5,961 nucleotides of DNA from positions 1-5,961 of the forward strand of contig CAYRGG010000124.1 of NCBI GenBank assembly GCA_964423745.1, in the 5' to 3' direction. The notes under the pieces were generated by a model that saw nothing but the letters and a program-made list of their open reading frames with translations, did not search any database and had not been told where the DNA came from. The position numbers and the translations under genes were made by a program. The DNA comes from CAYRGG01 sp964423745 (lineage in GTDB: Bacteria; Pseudomonadota; Gammaproteobacteria; Competibacterales; Competibacteraceae). Every line of letters starts with the position of its first letter. Within the stretch, counting starts at the first letter, position 1. Below are positions 1-5,910 of this stretch, piece by piece.

Positions 1-241
1 TGCGCCGCTTACGCTTCGCAGCTCGGCTGGCGGGTCTTCCTCCGTCCATGGAGTCATTCAATGTGCTTCGGTGAAGAATGCAATTCTTGGATAAACTGTA
101 AGTCATCTCCTTCCAAAGGAGGCCGCGAATACTTCCCTGTATGTTTAGTGCTAATTTCCAAAATCTTTGATACGGTTTCTAAGGGCTATGCAAGTCCTGA
201 TTATGCGTAAGTTCTATAAGGATTATTTTTGGTATAAAAGT
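1..241. other. Left-edge region without a convincing gene
   Basis: The first ~50 bases are clearly richer in G and C than the rest, and composition then falls to the window average. Two open frames cross the stretch. On the plus strand, frame 1 is open from the window edge to a TAA at 208-210 (69 codons, no visible start); its translation is unusually rich in Cys, Ser and Trp and resembles no family I know. On the minus strand, 185 to 54 is open for 43 codons, with no ATG, and looks more protein-like (see separate entry). A short perfect inverted repeat, CTCCTT/AAGGAG with a 3-nt loop, lies at 107-121 but has no T-run, so it is not a terminator. I cannot say which strand, if either, is coding. 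Confidence 0.4.
54..185 (-). pseudogene. Possible gene fragment, start missing
   Basis: Read on the minus strand, a frame opens right after a TAG at 186-188 and ends at TGA (54-56). It gives 43 residues with ordinary protein composition, including the stretches ETVSKILEIS, RPPLEGDDLQFIQ and SSPKHIE at the C-terminus. There is no ATG or GTG start and no ribosome binding site; the only start-like codon is a TTG within the frame. It could be the C-terminal remnant of a larger gene, or a chance open frame. I do not recognise the family. It lies 56 nt downstream of the exported-protein gene on the same strand, but has no translation signal of its own. Confidence 0.2.
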
Positions 242-937
242 TTACTCAACAACTCGGGTCAACAAGCCAGAAATAAGGGGTTCGGCAAGGTCTGTGGAAA
301 CCCCTTCTTGATCAGGCCCCTGGCTAAATAAGCTGACTACTAGTTGATTGCCCTGTTGGCGCAAACCAATCAGTTCATTATCATCCCAGTCTAGACCTAT
401 GGCGCTATATCTAGCAGTGCTACTATCTAATATTTTGCCGTAGATATAGGTGTTGGGTAGGAAGGGGACGATTTCACGCTGGCTAATGTCAGGGTGTCCC
501 GCTGCAGGACCAGTAATTATCTGTGCACTAAAGGCATAGCGTAACCGTCTTAAAGTGTAGGTTGAGCGGTTGTTTAAAACAAGCGAAGGTCCCTCTAAGC
601 TGTATTCATTGCCGCTTTGGTCTACATACTTGCCCGGAATAAGAGCGTTTAGGCCAGAGGGACGGGCAACCTCCTGAAGGGAAACGGTATTGAAGACAAA
701 GGCGCCTGTCGGTGTAATCGCAAACCGCACCGCCATATCGTAATAAGTCGTTGCGCCTGTGTTGATATTGGTAATGGGTACTCTGAATAAGTTCAGAATT
801 CGTCCCGAACCAACTAGGTGGGCAGATTCTAGTTCAATTTCTTTTTGTGTCCCTGGTATTACCTCGGCAGTGGCTATACTCATCCCTAGACTTGCCGTTG
901 CTATAACCATAATGAGTATAAAGAATCGCATTTTCAT
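242..937 (-). CDS. Exported protein of unknown function, 231 aa
   Basis: I do not recognise this family. Residues 1-24 form a typical Sec signal peptide: a basic start (MKMR), a hydrophobic core (FFILIMVIATASLG) and an ATA cleavage motif at 22-24. The mature protein would be about 207 residues, located in the periplasm or outside the cell. It has no cysteine, no further membrane segment and no lipobox. It is rich in short beta-prone stretches with Gly, Asn, Ser and Thr turns (for example INTGATTYYDMAVRF and GNEYSLEGPSLVLNN), which suggests a compact beta fold; that is inference only. The start is supported by AAGGAG at 953-948, 10 nt before the ATG; a second Met at codon 3 is also possible. 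It is transcribed divergently from the c-di-GMP gene at 1471, so a functional link is not implied. The open frame, export signal and Shine-Dalgarno together make it very likely a real gene. Confidence 0.85.
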   Translation of the reverse strand: MKMRFFILIMVIATASLGMSIATAEVIPGTQKEIELESAHLVGSGRILNLFRVPITNINTGATTYYDMAVRFAITPTGAFVFNTVSLQEVARPSGLNALIPGKYVDQSGNEYSLEGPSLVLNNRSTYTLRRLRYAFSAQIITGPAAGHPDISQREIVPFLPNTYIYGKILDSSTARYSAIGLDWDDNELIGLRQQGNQLVVSLFSQGPDQEGVSTDLAEPLISGLLTRVVE

Positions 938-947
938 CGTTCCATGT

Positions 948-953
948 CTCCTT
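948..953 (-). promoter_or_regulatory. Ribosome binding site of the exported-protein gene
   Basis: AAGGAG read on the minus strand ends 10 nt before the ATG at 937-935. It is a near-consensus Shine-Dalgarno and supports the start chosen for the 231-aa protein. An overlapping upstream ATG (946-944) is out of frame and reaches a stop after three codons. Confidence 0.7.
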
Positions 954-970
954 GCTGGGGATTTTTGATT

Positions 971-999
971 TTTAAAGTAGACGCCTATTTGTAAACCAA
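971..999 (-). promoter_or_regulatory. Weak candidate promoter for the exported-protein gene
   Basis: On the minus strand TTGGTT (999-994) and TTTAAA (976-971) are separated by 17 nt and lie upstream of the Shine-Dalgarno. The -35 is poor (only the TTG matches) and the -10 matches 4 of 6. The -35 is overlapped by a 14-bp symmetric element at 998-1011 (AAACCA, GG, TGGTTT), which could be an operator. Position and spacing are right, but the sequence match alone is weak. Confidence 0.22.
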
Positions 1000-1133
1000 A
1001 CCAGGTGGTTTTATGTACAATGTTTGCCGACAGAGTTGTTGATGTGCTTTAGTTTAACGCGGTTAATTACCCTCCCTTTCTATTGAGCCACTTGTCAGTG
1101 CAAATATAGCAGAAATTTGTCAAATGGAGGTCA

Positions 1134-1301
1134 ATGACCCCTCAACTTGTCTGGCGTTGTGATTGCGGCGCTACTCATGACCGGGAGGTGGCAGCGGCTG
1201 TTTGGATTTTGCAGTTGGCAACTTGTAGATATTACAAATACTCTTGTCGTTTTTACCAAATTCAAGGTGCCTATAAAGACAACCTTGCTAACTCTGCCTA
1301 G
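1134..1301 (+). pseudogene. TnpB/OrfB (IS200/IS605-type) C-terminal remnant
   Basis: The frame starting at ATG 1134 reads LVWRCDCGATHDREVAAAVWIL at residues 5-26 in two overlapping parts: LVWRCDCGATHDRE and then VAAAVWIL. This matches the end of the OrfB zinc-ribbon domain of TnpB proteins, whose consensus is W-C-x(1,2)-CG-x2-HDRD-VNAA-x-NIL. The conserved Cys pair, Gly, HDR and AA are kept. The Asp after HDR is Glu, the Asn of VNAA is Ala, and the Asn of NIL is Trp, as expected in a decaying copy. After about residue 30 the translation (to TAG 1299-1301) no longer resembles the family. Upstream, a TAG at 1107-1109 closes the frame; a Cys-x-Cys in another frame at 1093-1101 lies roughly where the first zinc-ligand pair would be, suggesting a frameshift. 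The RuvC core of a ~400-residue TnpB is absent. A GGAGG precedes the ATG by only 3 nt, so translation as a 55-aa product is doubtful. Confidence 0.6.
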
Positions 1302-1332
1302 CATCAAAACATGAATATGGAAAGTACGTTTG

Positions 1333-1348
1333 GCATCGATGCTATAAT
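1333..1348 (+). promoter_or_regulatory. Consensus -10 box abutting a 10-bp palindrome
   Basis: TATAAT at 1343-1348 is a perfect sigma-70 -10 hexamer, directly preceded by the palindrome GCATCGATGC (1333-1342). No good -35 lies 16-18 nt upstream. If used, transcription would start near 1355 and give a leader of about 115 nt before the GGDEF-EAL start codon at 1471. The palindrome would sit in the spacer, where a dimeric regulator could act. Position favours a promoter; the absent -35 argues for an activator-dependent one or for chance. Confidence 0.35.
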
Positions 1349-1454
1349 ACCCGACTGTTTCTAAACACATCTATGGCTTGGTGGATGCATCTGTTTCATA
1401 TAACAAAAAAATTGATAGTACCGTTAACTTTTCTACTGTATGATTAAAAGGACT

Positions 1455-1459
1455 GGGAG
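1455..1459 (+). promoter_or_regulatory. Ribosome binding site of the GGDEF-EAL gene
   Basis: GGGAG ends 11 nt before the ATG at 1471, a slightly long spacing. The frame from this ATG gives a sensible cytoplasmic tail before the first membrane helix, which supports the start. An AGGA at 1449-1452 lies too far upstream to serve this start. Confidence 0.45.
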
Positions 1460-1470
1460 AAATCTGCGCT

Positions 1471-3972
1471 ATGGATGAGCCTTTGACAGCACATGCCAAT
1501 AAACAAATAAATGTTGCTGATACCCGTTCTTTAGTGACCCTGCCTGCCTTTTCCCCCTTTTTTGTTACCTGGCTTGTTATGTTCTTTTGCATTGTGGGTA
1601 TCGGCTATTGGTTTTATCAACAGCAGATGACCTACAATAGGGAACTTGCCTTTGAACGGGTGCGGGATATCGGTGATCTTAAAGCGCAGCAACTTTATCG
1701 TTGGCTGCGAGAACGCCGCTATGACGCAACCATGCTTTATAGAGATCATCTTGCCTTAGGTTTGTCCTCTTTTTTGACCAACCCGGAAGAAAACCAGCTG
1801 CGCCAAGAGACCCGCACTTGGATGGAATCCCTAACCCGTTATTACAGTTACAGCGATATATTATTGACTAATCGCCAAGGCCAGATTTTACTGTCTATCC
1901 CGCCTAATCATCAGGCAATCGATAAATCGAGCTCAGCCTGGAGCTTTGTTGAGCAAGCCATAAACATGCAAAACGTCGTGTTATCGGATTTTTATATCAA
2001 CCAGCAGGGTAAACCACAACTTGATTATGTCGTGCCGATAGTGACCAATAACAACGACGCTGCTCCTTCCACGCTATTGGCGATTCTAGTGCTGCGCATT
2101 GATCCAAACGATTTTGTTTTTCCGCTGCTCGATGAATGGCCTACCCAAAATCAGAGCATCGAAACCCTTTTGATCCGCCGTTCTGGCGACTTTATTATCT
2201 ATTTAAACCGAGGTATTCATGGCACGGCAGAGGAGGCTCTGCTACAAGAAATACCTTTGGATAGCGTTGATCTGATTGCTGCTTCATCATTACAGCAGAA
2301 AGTGGGTGAACTGACCGGTCGCGATCATCGGGGTGTTCAGGTGATTGCGGCAGTGCGGCCCATTGAAGAATCCGATTGGTATCTCCTTGCCAAAATCGAT
2401 CAAGCAGAAGTTGACGCGCCACTGCAACGCATTGCTTATCAAACGTTGGCTATCGTGGTATTAGCAACACTTGTGACGACGCTAGGACTGTGGTTGGTAT
2501 GGGGTTTTCAATCGGAGCGTTTGTTGCGGCGCCAAAAAATCATGCTGGAACGACAAGTAAAAACCCGTAGCGCCGCTTTAGCCAGCACTCATCGCGCTTT
2601 GCAGGTGGCTTTAGGAGAAAGACAGTTTTTTGTGGATGAAATAGCCTATCAAGCGACCCATGATATTCTCACGGGTCTTTACAATCGACAAGAATTTGAG
2701 CGTCGTTTAGGACATTTACTGGACGATATAGCCAATGATGCAAGCGCTCACGCCATATGCTATTTGGACCTGGATCAATTTAAGATCGTCAACGAAAGCT
2801 GTGGTCACAAAGCTGGCGACGAAATGCTGCGTCAGTTGGCGGGTCTTTTTCAAAATCAGGTGCGTCAGCACGACACCTTGGCGCGGCTTGGCGGCGACGA
2901 ATTTGGCGTGCTCTTGGGGGGATGTACCCCTGAACAAGGTCAACGGCTCGCTAATGCCCTCCGCCAAACGGTCGAAAAATTTAGTTTTGTATGGGAAAAC
3001 AAGCGTTTTCGAATCGGCGTCAGCATCGGTTTGGTGGCCATTGACAAAAACAGCGGCAGTATTGCTGCTGTGTTGAGGGCCGCAGACAGGGCCTGTTATG
3101 TAGCAAAGGAGACAGGTCGTAATCGCATTCATGTTTATCACGAAGAGGACGAAAATCTGGTCAAACGGGATAGTGAGTTGCAATGGCTGACCCAGATTCC
3201 CCAAGCCCTAGACGAGAATCGCTTTGAGCTTTATGCGCAACTCATTTCTCCAGTTCAAGCGCATACAGATAATCGCGTTCATTATGAATTACTGCTGCGC
3301 TTACGGGATAAAAATGGGCAGATTGTCTCACCCGGCATATTTTTGCCTGTGGCTGAGCGTTATCAATTGGCAGGGCGTCTTGATCGATGGGTAGTGGCTA
3401 ACGCGCTGCAGTGGTTAGCCCGTCATCCTGACGTCAGTAAGACAGTGGCTTTATGGGGAATCAATCTGTCGGGACAGTCGCTGAGCGAAGACAGTTTTTT
3501 AGAGTTTGTTCTGCAACAGTTTGACGAAACGGCTATTTCGGCCGAGCAGATTTGCTTTGAGATTACCGAGACAGCGGCAATTGCTAACCTTAAAGGAGCG
3601 GTTCGATTTATAAACTCGCTAAAACAGCGGGGTTGTCATTTTGCTTTAGATGATTTTGGTAGCGGACTTTCTTCATTTGCTTATCTTAAAAATCTTCCCG
3701 TGGATTATGTCAAAATCGATGGGGTTTTTGTCAAAGATATCATGGATAATTCCCTGGATTTCGCTATGGTGCGGTCAATCAACGAGATTGGCCAATTAAT
3801 GGATAAGAAAACCATTGCCGAATTTGTAGAAAACAACGCTATTTTAGACAAGCTTCGTTCCCTAGGTGTGGACTATGTGCAGGGTTATGGTGTGGGTCGA
3901 CCTCATCCTTTGCAAGACCTCGTTAGTAAACAAGTCCTTCATGTTCACAAAAAAGATATAGAAAAAGATTAA
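1471..3972 (+). CDS. Membrane dCache-GGDEF-EAL c-di-GMP enzyme, 833 aa
   Basis: This predicted inner-membrane enzyme synthesises and/or hydrolyses the second messenger c-di-GMP in response to a periplasmic signal. Segments in order: cytoplasmic tail 1-28; membrane helix ~29-49; periplasmic sensor ~50-318 resembling a double Cache domain; membrane helix ~321-346; charged, probably coiled-coil linker ~350-390; GGDEF domain ~394-553; EAL domain ~572-825. The GGDEF domain has HDILTGLYNR at 397-406, D433, N441, D450, GGDEF at 474-478, and the inhibitory RxxD (R465, D468) exactly five residues before it. In EAL, the signature is ELL (606-608) with the metal-binding Glu kept. N665, E697, E700, D727-D728, K748, D750, E784 and Q804 all match the known metal and catalytic positions. 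Both activities therefore appear possible; which one dominates cannot be read from sequence. Small oddity: Glu442 replaces the usual Asp of the FKxxND motif. The ATG is preceded by GGGAG, with a long 11-nt spacing. The next gene starts 95 nt downstream. Confidence 0.95.
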   Translation: MDEPLTAHANKQINVADTRSLVTLPAFSPFFVTWLVMFFCIVGIGYWFYQQQMTYNRELAFERVRDIGDLKAQQLYRWLRERRYDATMLYRDHLALGLSSFLTNPEENQLRQETRTWMESLTRYYSYSDILLTNRQGQILLSIPPNHQAIDKSSSAWSFVEQAINMQNVVLSDFYINQQGKPQLDYVVPIVTNNNDAAPSTLLAILVLRIDPNDFVFPLLDEWPTQNQSIETLLIRRSGDFIIYLNRGIHGTAEEALLQEIPLDSVDLIAASSLQQKVGELTGRDHRGVQVIAAVRPIEESDWYLLAKIDQAEVDAPLQRIAYQTLAIVVLATLVTTLGLWLVWGFQSERLLRRQKIMLERQVKTRSAALASTHRALQVALGERQFFVDEIAYQATHDILTGLYNRQEFERRLGHLLDDIANDASAHAICYLDLDQFKIVNESCGHKAGDEMLRQLAGLFQNQVRQHDTLARLGGDEFGVLLGGCTPEQGQRLANALRQTVEKFSFVWENKRFRIGVSIGLVAIDKNSGSIAAVLRAADRACYVAKETGRNRIHVYHEEDENLVKRDSELQWLTQIPQALDENRFELYAQLISPVQAHTDNRVHYELLLRLRDKNGQIVSPGIFLPVAERYQLAGRLDRWVVANALQWLARHPDVSKTVALWGINLSGQSLSEDSFLEFVLQQFDETAISAEQICFEITETAAIANLKGAVRFINSLKQRGCHFALDDFGSGLSSFAYLKNLPVDYVKIDGVFVKDIMDNSLDFAMVRSINEIGQLMDKKTIAEFVENNAILDKLRSLGVDYVQGYGVGRPHPLQDLVSKQVLHVHKKDIEKD

Positions 3973-3980
3973 ATACGCTA

Positions 3981-4008
3981 TATGGTATATTTATTGTATG
4001 GTTTATTG
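3981..4008 (+). repeat. Imperfect tandem repeat between genes
   Basis: TATGGTATATTTATTG (3981-3996) is followed at once by TATGGTTTATTG (3997-4008), the same unit lacking an internal ATAT. It sits 9 nt after the GGDEF-EAL stop codon and its end overlaps the candidate -35 of the next gene. It may be a slippage product or a pair of protein-binding half sites. Confidence 0.5.
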
Positions 4009-4033
4009 GATATTCAGTAACTTAGGCTAGTAT
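4006..4033 (+). promoter_or_regulatory. Candidate promoter of the DUF4124 gene
   Basis: TTGGAT (4006-4011) and TAGTAT (4028-4033) are separated by 16 nt. Each matches its sigma-70 consensus in four or five positions. Transcription would start near 4040, about 28 nt before the DUF4124 start codon. It would allow that gene to be expressed independently of the GGDEF-EAL gene. No terminator is seen between the two, so read-through is equally possible. Confidence 0.35.
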
Positions 4034-4056
4034 TTATTAATATCAAAAACGATAGT

Positions 4057-4061
4057 AGGAG
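4057..4061 (+). promoter_or_regulatory. Ribosome binding site of the DUF4124 gene
   Basis: AGGAG lies 6 nt before the ATG at 4068, within a near-consensus TAGGAGAAG context. It is the best Shine-Dalgarno in the window and fixes the start of the small exported protein. Confidence 0.75.
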
Positions 4062-4067
4062 AAGACC

Positions 4068-4316
4068 ATGAAAGCATTAACTATCTGTTTTATTTTATTT
4101 TCCATGGCTGCAGTTGGACAGAGTATTGAAAAAGTCTACACCTGGACCGATGCAGAGGGCGTCACTCACTACAGCAGAGATGCGCCGGAAGGTACTGAAG
4201 CCGAATTGATTTCTCTAGATGAACAAGGCTCTTTATCGATTATCGGTACTGAAGCAACCAACCCTGGGATTGTAGGTGATGATTCTCAAACAGAGCCGGC
4301 TGAATCAAATCCTTAG
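4068..4316 (+). CDS. Small exported DUF4124-domain protein, 82 aa
   Basis: Residues 1 to about 19 form a signal peptide (MKALTICFILFSMAAVGQS), so the protein should act in the periplasm or cell envelope. The next part, KVYTWTDAEGVTHYSRDAP (22-40), is the hallmark of DUF4124: the Y-x-W-x-D-x2-G-x3-YS pattern is seen at Y24, W26, D28, G31, Y35 and S36. The biochemical role of DUF4124 is not established. The C-terminal half (about 45-82) is acidic, low in hydrophobics and probably disordered, ending ESNP. It is short, as many DUF4124 proteins have little beyond this domain. The start is fixed by an AGGAG 6 nt upstream. It lies between two c-di-GMP genes on the same strand, but a functional tie to them is only inference. 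Confidence 0.88.
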   Translation: MKALTICFILFSMAAVGQSIEKVYTWTDAEGVTHYSRDAPEGTEAELISLDEQGSLSIIGTEATNPGIVGDDSQTEPAESNP

Positions 4317-4492
4317 TCGATTACATGAAAAATCAGTTTAGAAATTAAATCGATCTTTATCTCAGGTGGCGTTTTATTACGCATTATTAATGTGTGCAGC
4401 TGCTAAAGCAAGTGAAAAGAAATTCTCTATTGGGCGGAATTTATATGTTATATCTTGAGGCAACCATAAAAAAATCTGTTTAGAGCTTTTTG

Positions 4493-5431
4493 ATGAAAAT
4501 TCTGTTAGTGGAAGATGAACCTACTGTATTAAAGGCTCTGGAAGAGTTATTAACGGCTGCTCAACACGTTATTGTAACTGCTCAGAACGGTGAGCGAGGG
4601 GTTGAATTATTTTTAAATGAAAAACCGGATTTGGTGTTGTTGGATGTTAACCTGCCTGGTTTAAATGGCTACCAGGTGGCTCAACATATTCGGTCTAAAA
4701 CAGATGGAGAATGGGTGCCCATTATCTTTTTGAGCGGTGAGGGTAGCGACGAAGCCATTTCTCGTGGTATTGAAGTGGGCGGGGACGATTACTTAGTCAA
4801 ACCCATCTCTTATACCGTATTATCAGCCAAATTACGGGCCATGGAGCGTATCGCTATCATGCGTCGGGATTTGGATCGTGTATCAAAGCAGCTAGCTGAC
4901 GCAAATAAACACCTAAAATGGTTGTCTTTCCATGATGCTTTGACCAATGTGGCTAACCGCCGGTATTTTGATAGTGTTTTAACACAAGAATGGAATCGTC
5001 AACGACGCCATGGTAAACCGTTGAGTTTACTGTTGATCGACGTAGATAATTTTAAAGCTTACAACGACTTTTATGGCCATCAACGTGGCGATAATTGTCT
5101 CAGTCAAATTGCCCAAGTGTTGCAACGGCGCGTACAACGCAGTTCTGATTTCCTTTGTCGTTATGGGGGTGAAGAGTTTGCGGTTATATTACCCTTGTTA
5201 GGCCATGAAGAAGCTTACCAACTCGCGGAGCGATTACGTCTAGATGTGAAAAAAGCACAATTGGAACATCGTGCGTCATCGACGGCGACTTATGTGACAG
5301 TGAGCATCGGTGTGGCAAGCACTACCCCTTGTGCATCGTCGACCACCAGTGATCTTATTTCTAGCGCTGATAAAAAACTTTATATAGCTAAATCCCTAGG
5401 TAAAAATCAAGTCATCGACAACCCTTCATAA
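4493..5431 (+). CDS. Response regulator with diguanylate cyclase output, 312 aa
   Basis: This cytoplasmic regulator is of the receiver-GGDEF type found in PleD and WspR. It is predicted to make c-di-GMP from two GTP when phosphorylated. The receiver spans ~1-117: E7 and D8 bind Mg, D51 is the phospho-acceptor (in LLDVNLPG), S81 is the switch Ser/Thr and K103 the invariant Lys (DYLVKP). A short helical linker (118-142) leads to the GGDEF domain (143-309). That domain has HDALTNVANRR at 147-157 (LTN in place of the common LTG), D183, N191-D192, D200, GGEEF at 225-229 and an RxxD I-site (R216, D219) five residues before it. All residues needed for activity and product inhibition are present. No histidine kinase is in the window, so its partner is elsewhere. 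The start is chosen at ATG 4493. A TTG one codon earlier (4490) is the only alternative, because a TAG at 4481-4483 closes the frame. The ribosome binding site is weak (AGAG at 4482-4485). Confidence 0.95.
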   Translation: MKILLVEDEPTVLKALEELLTAAQHVIVTAQNGERGVELFLNEKPDLVLLDVNLPGLNGYQVAQHIRSKTDGEWVPIIFLSGEGSDEAISRGIEVGGDDYLVKPISYTVLSAKLRAMERIAIMRRDLDRVSKQLADANKHLKWLSFHDALTNVANRRYFDSVLTQEWNRQRRHGKPLSLLLIDVDNFKAYNDFYGHQRGDNCLSQIAQVLQRRVQRSSDFLCRYGGEEFAVILPLLGHEEAYQLAERLRLDVKKAQLEHRASSTATYVTVSIGVASTTPCASSTTSDLISSADKKLYIAKSLGKNQVIDNPS

Positions 5432-5490
5432 TTTCAGAATAAAACTAAGTCATAGACATCCTTTTGAAATTGACCGGATAGGTATAATTC

Positions 5491-5505
5491 AGGCTCCTGC
5501 CTTTT
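5491..5505 (+). terminator. Weak candidate terminator after the response regulator
   Basis: AGGC (5491-5494), a TCCT loop and GCCT (5499-5502) form a 4-bp stem running into TTT, 60 nt after the stop codon. The stem is too short for a confident call. A consensus-like TATAAT (5483-5488) lies directly upstream and may instead mark a promoter. Confidence 0.22.
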
Positions 5506-5581
5506 ACAACAAGTAACAACTCAACTATTAAATTTAAAACTTAAGTTTGTACTATAAGCAGCATCAACTGCTTTATATTGC

Positions 5582-5601
5582 CTGAGTCATGCATAACTCA
5601 G
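5582..5601. repeat. 20-bp near-perfect palindrome
   Basis: CTGAGT (5582-5587) pairs with ACTCAG (5596-5601) around a central palindromic ATGCAT (5589-5594). Only positions 5588 and 5595 break the symmetry, so 18 of 20 bases match the reverse complement. The size and central symmetry resemble a site for a dimeric helix-turn-helix regulator, but no regulator gene adjoins it. Confidence 0.5.
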
Positions 5602-5605
5602 ATAA

Positions 5606-5630
5606 TTTTAATCAGTCTAGTTGATTAAAA
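5606..5630. repeat. 9-bp inverted repeat, AT-rich hairpin
   Basis: TTTTAATCA (5606-5614) and TGATTAAAA (5622-5630) are perfectly complementary around a GTCTAGT loop. The stem ends in four A or four T on either side, so it could act as a weak bidirectional terminator or as a protein site. The AT-only stem makes a strong intrinsic terminator unlikely. It begins 4 nt after the palindrome at 5582-5601. Confidence 0.5.
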
Positions 5631-5759
5631 CGAGCGCGTTTCTAGGAAGAGAGAATTGATTTTAGGGAAATAAATAACAGTGTTTCAGATTCATTCCTCA
5701 CTAAATAAACCAAAAAAACAGTTTAACAAATCATCTTTGATGTTCCCACCAGTGAAGTT

Positions 5760-5790
5760 TTTATTAAATTTCGATTTTCGATTTAATAAA
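5760..5790. repeat. 10-bp inverted repeat, AT-only stem
   Basis: TTTATTAAAT (5760-5769) pairs perfectly with ATTTAATAAA (5781-5790), separated by 11 nt that contain a short TTCGAT direct repeat. It contains no G-C pair. In AT-rich DNA such symmetry can arise by chance, so function is uncertain. Confidence 0.4.
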
Positions 5791-5910
5791 TCAATCGCAT
5801 CTCAAACTAAGAATAAAAATAATTTTATCCATCCATATCAATTACCTTTGTTAGTTTAATACGACGAAGTAAAAAGTTTCTAATGGTAATGCCTTAACTT
5901 ATCTATAATA

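Larger units (their letters stand above)
938..1470. other. Divergent intergenic region with transposon debris
   Basis: This 533-bp stretch separates the minus-strand exported-protein gene from the plus-strand GGDEF-EAL gene, so it must hold the promoters of both. It also contains a TnpB-like zinc-ribbon remnant at about 1134-1301 and a consensus -10 hexamer at 1343-1348. The remainder (about 1012-1092 and 1350-1450) is AT-rich, with no other gene, RNA fold or terminator that I can support. No intact transposase and no recognisable element ends are present. Confidence 0.6.

Noticed and set aside
759..968. 69-codon plus-strand frame
   Set aside because: It is antisense to the start of the exported-protein gene, which has an export signal and a good ribosome binding site; a shadow frame.
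1331..1346. Sigma-54 promoter (TGGCAT with downstream GCTA)
   Set aside because: The -12 GC element is not at the required distance from TGGC; the sigma-70 -10 reading fits better.
1131..1370. 79-codon minus-strand frame in the intergenic region
   Set aside because: It overlaps the TnpB-like remnant on the opposite strand, has no ribosome binding site and no recognisable protein features.
1302..1470. c-di-GMP riboswitch in the leader of the GGDEF-EAL gene
   Set aside because: I looked for the conserved GEMM core bases and paired helices and saw none here or upstream of 4493.
2716..3204. 162-codon minus-strand frame
   Set aside because: It lies entirely inside the GGDEF-EAL gene, antisense to the conserved GGDEF domain; a shadow frame.
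4369..4382. GCGT/ACGC hairpin as a terminator after the DUF4124 gene
   Set aside because: Only a 4-bp stem with a 6-nt AT loop and no following T-run.
4390..4458. 22-codon ATG frame before the response regulator
   Set aside because: No Shine-Dalgarno, very short and no recognisable feature.
5470..5488. TTGACC followed by TATAAT as a sigma-70 promoter
   Set aside because: Both hexamers are good, but they are only 7 nt apart, far short of the needed 16-18.
5680..5859. 59-codon frame from a GTG
   Set aside because: Low-complexity Lys/Asn/Ser/Phe composition, no suitable ribosome binding site and no known motif; expected by chance in AT-rich DNA.
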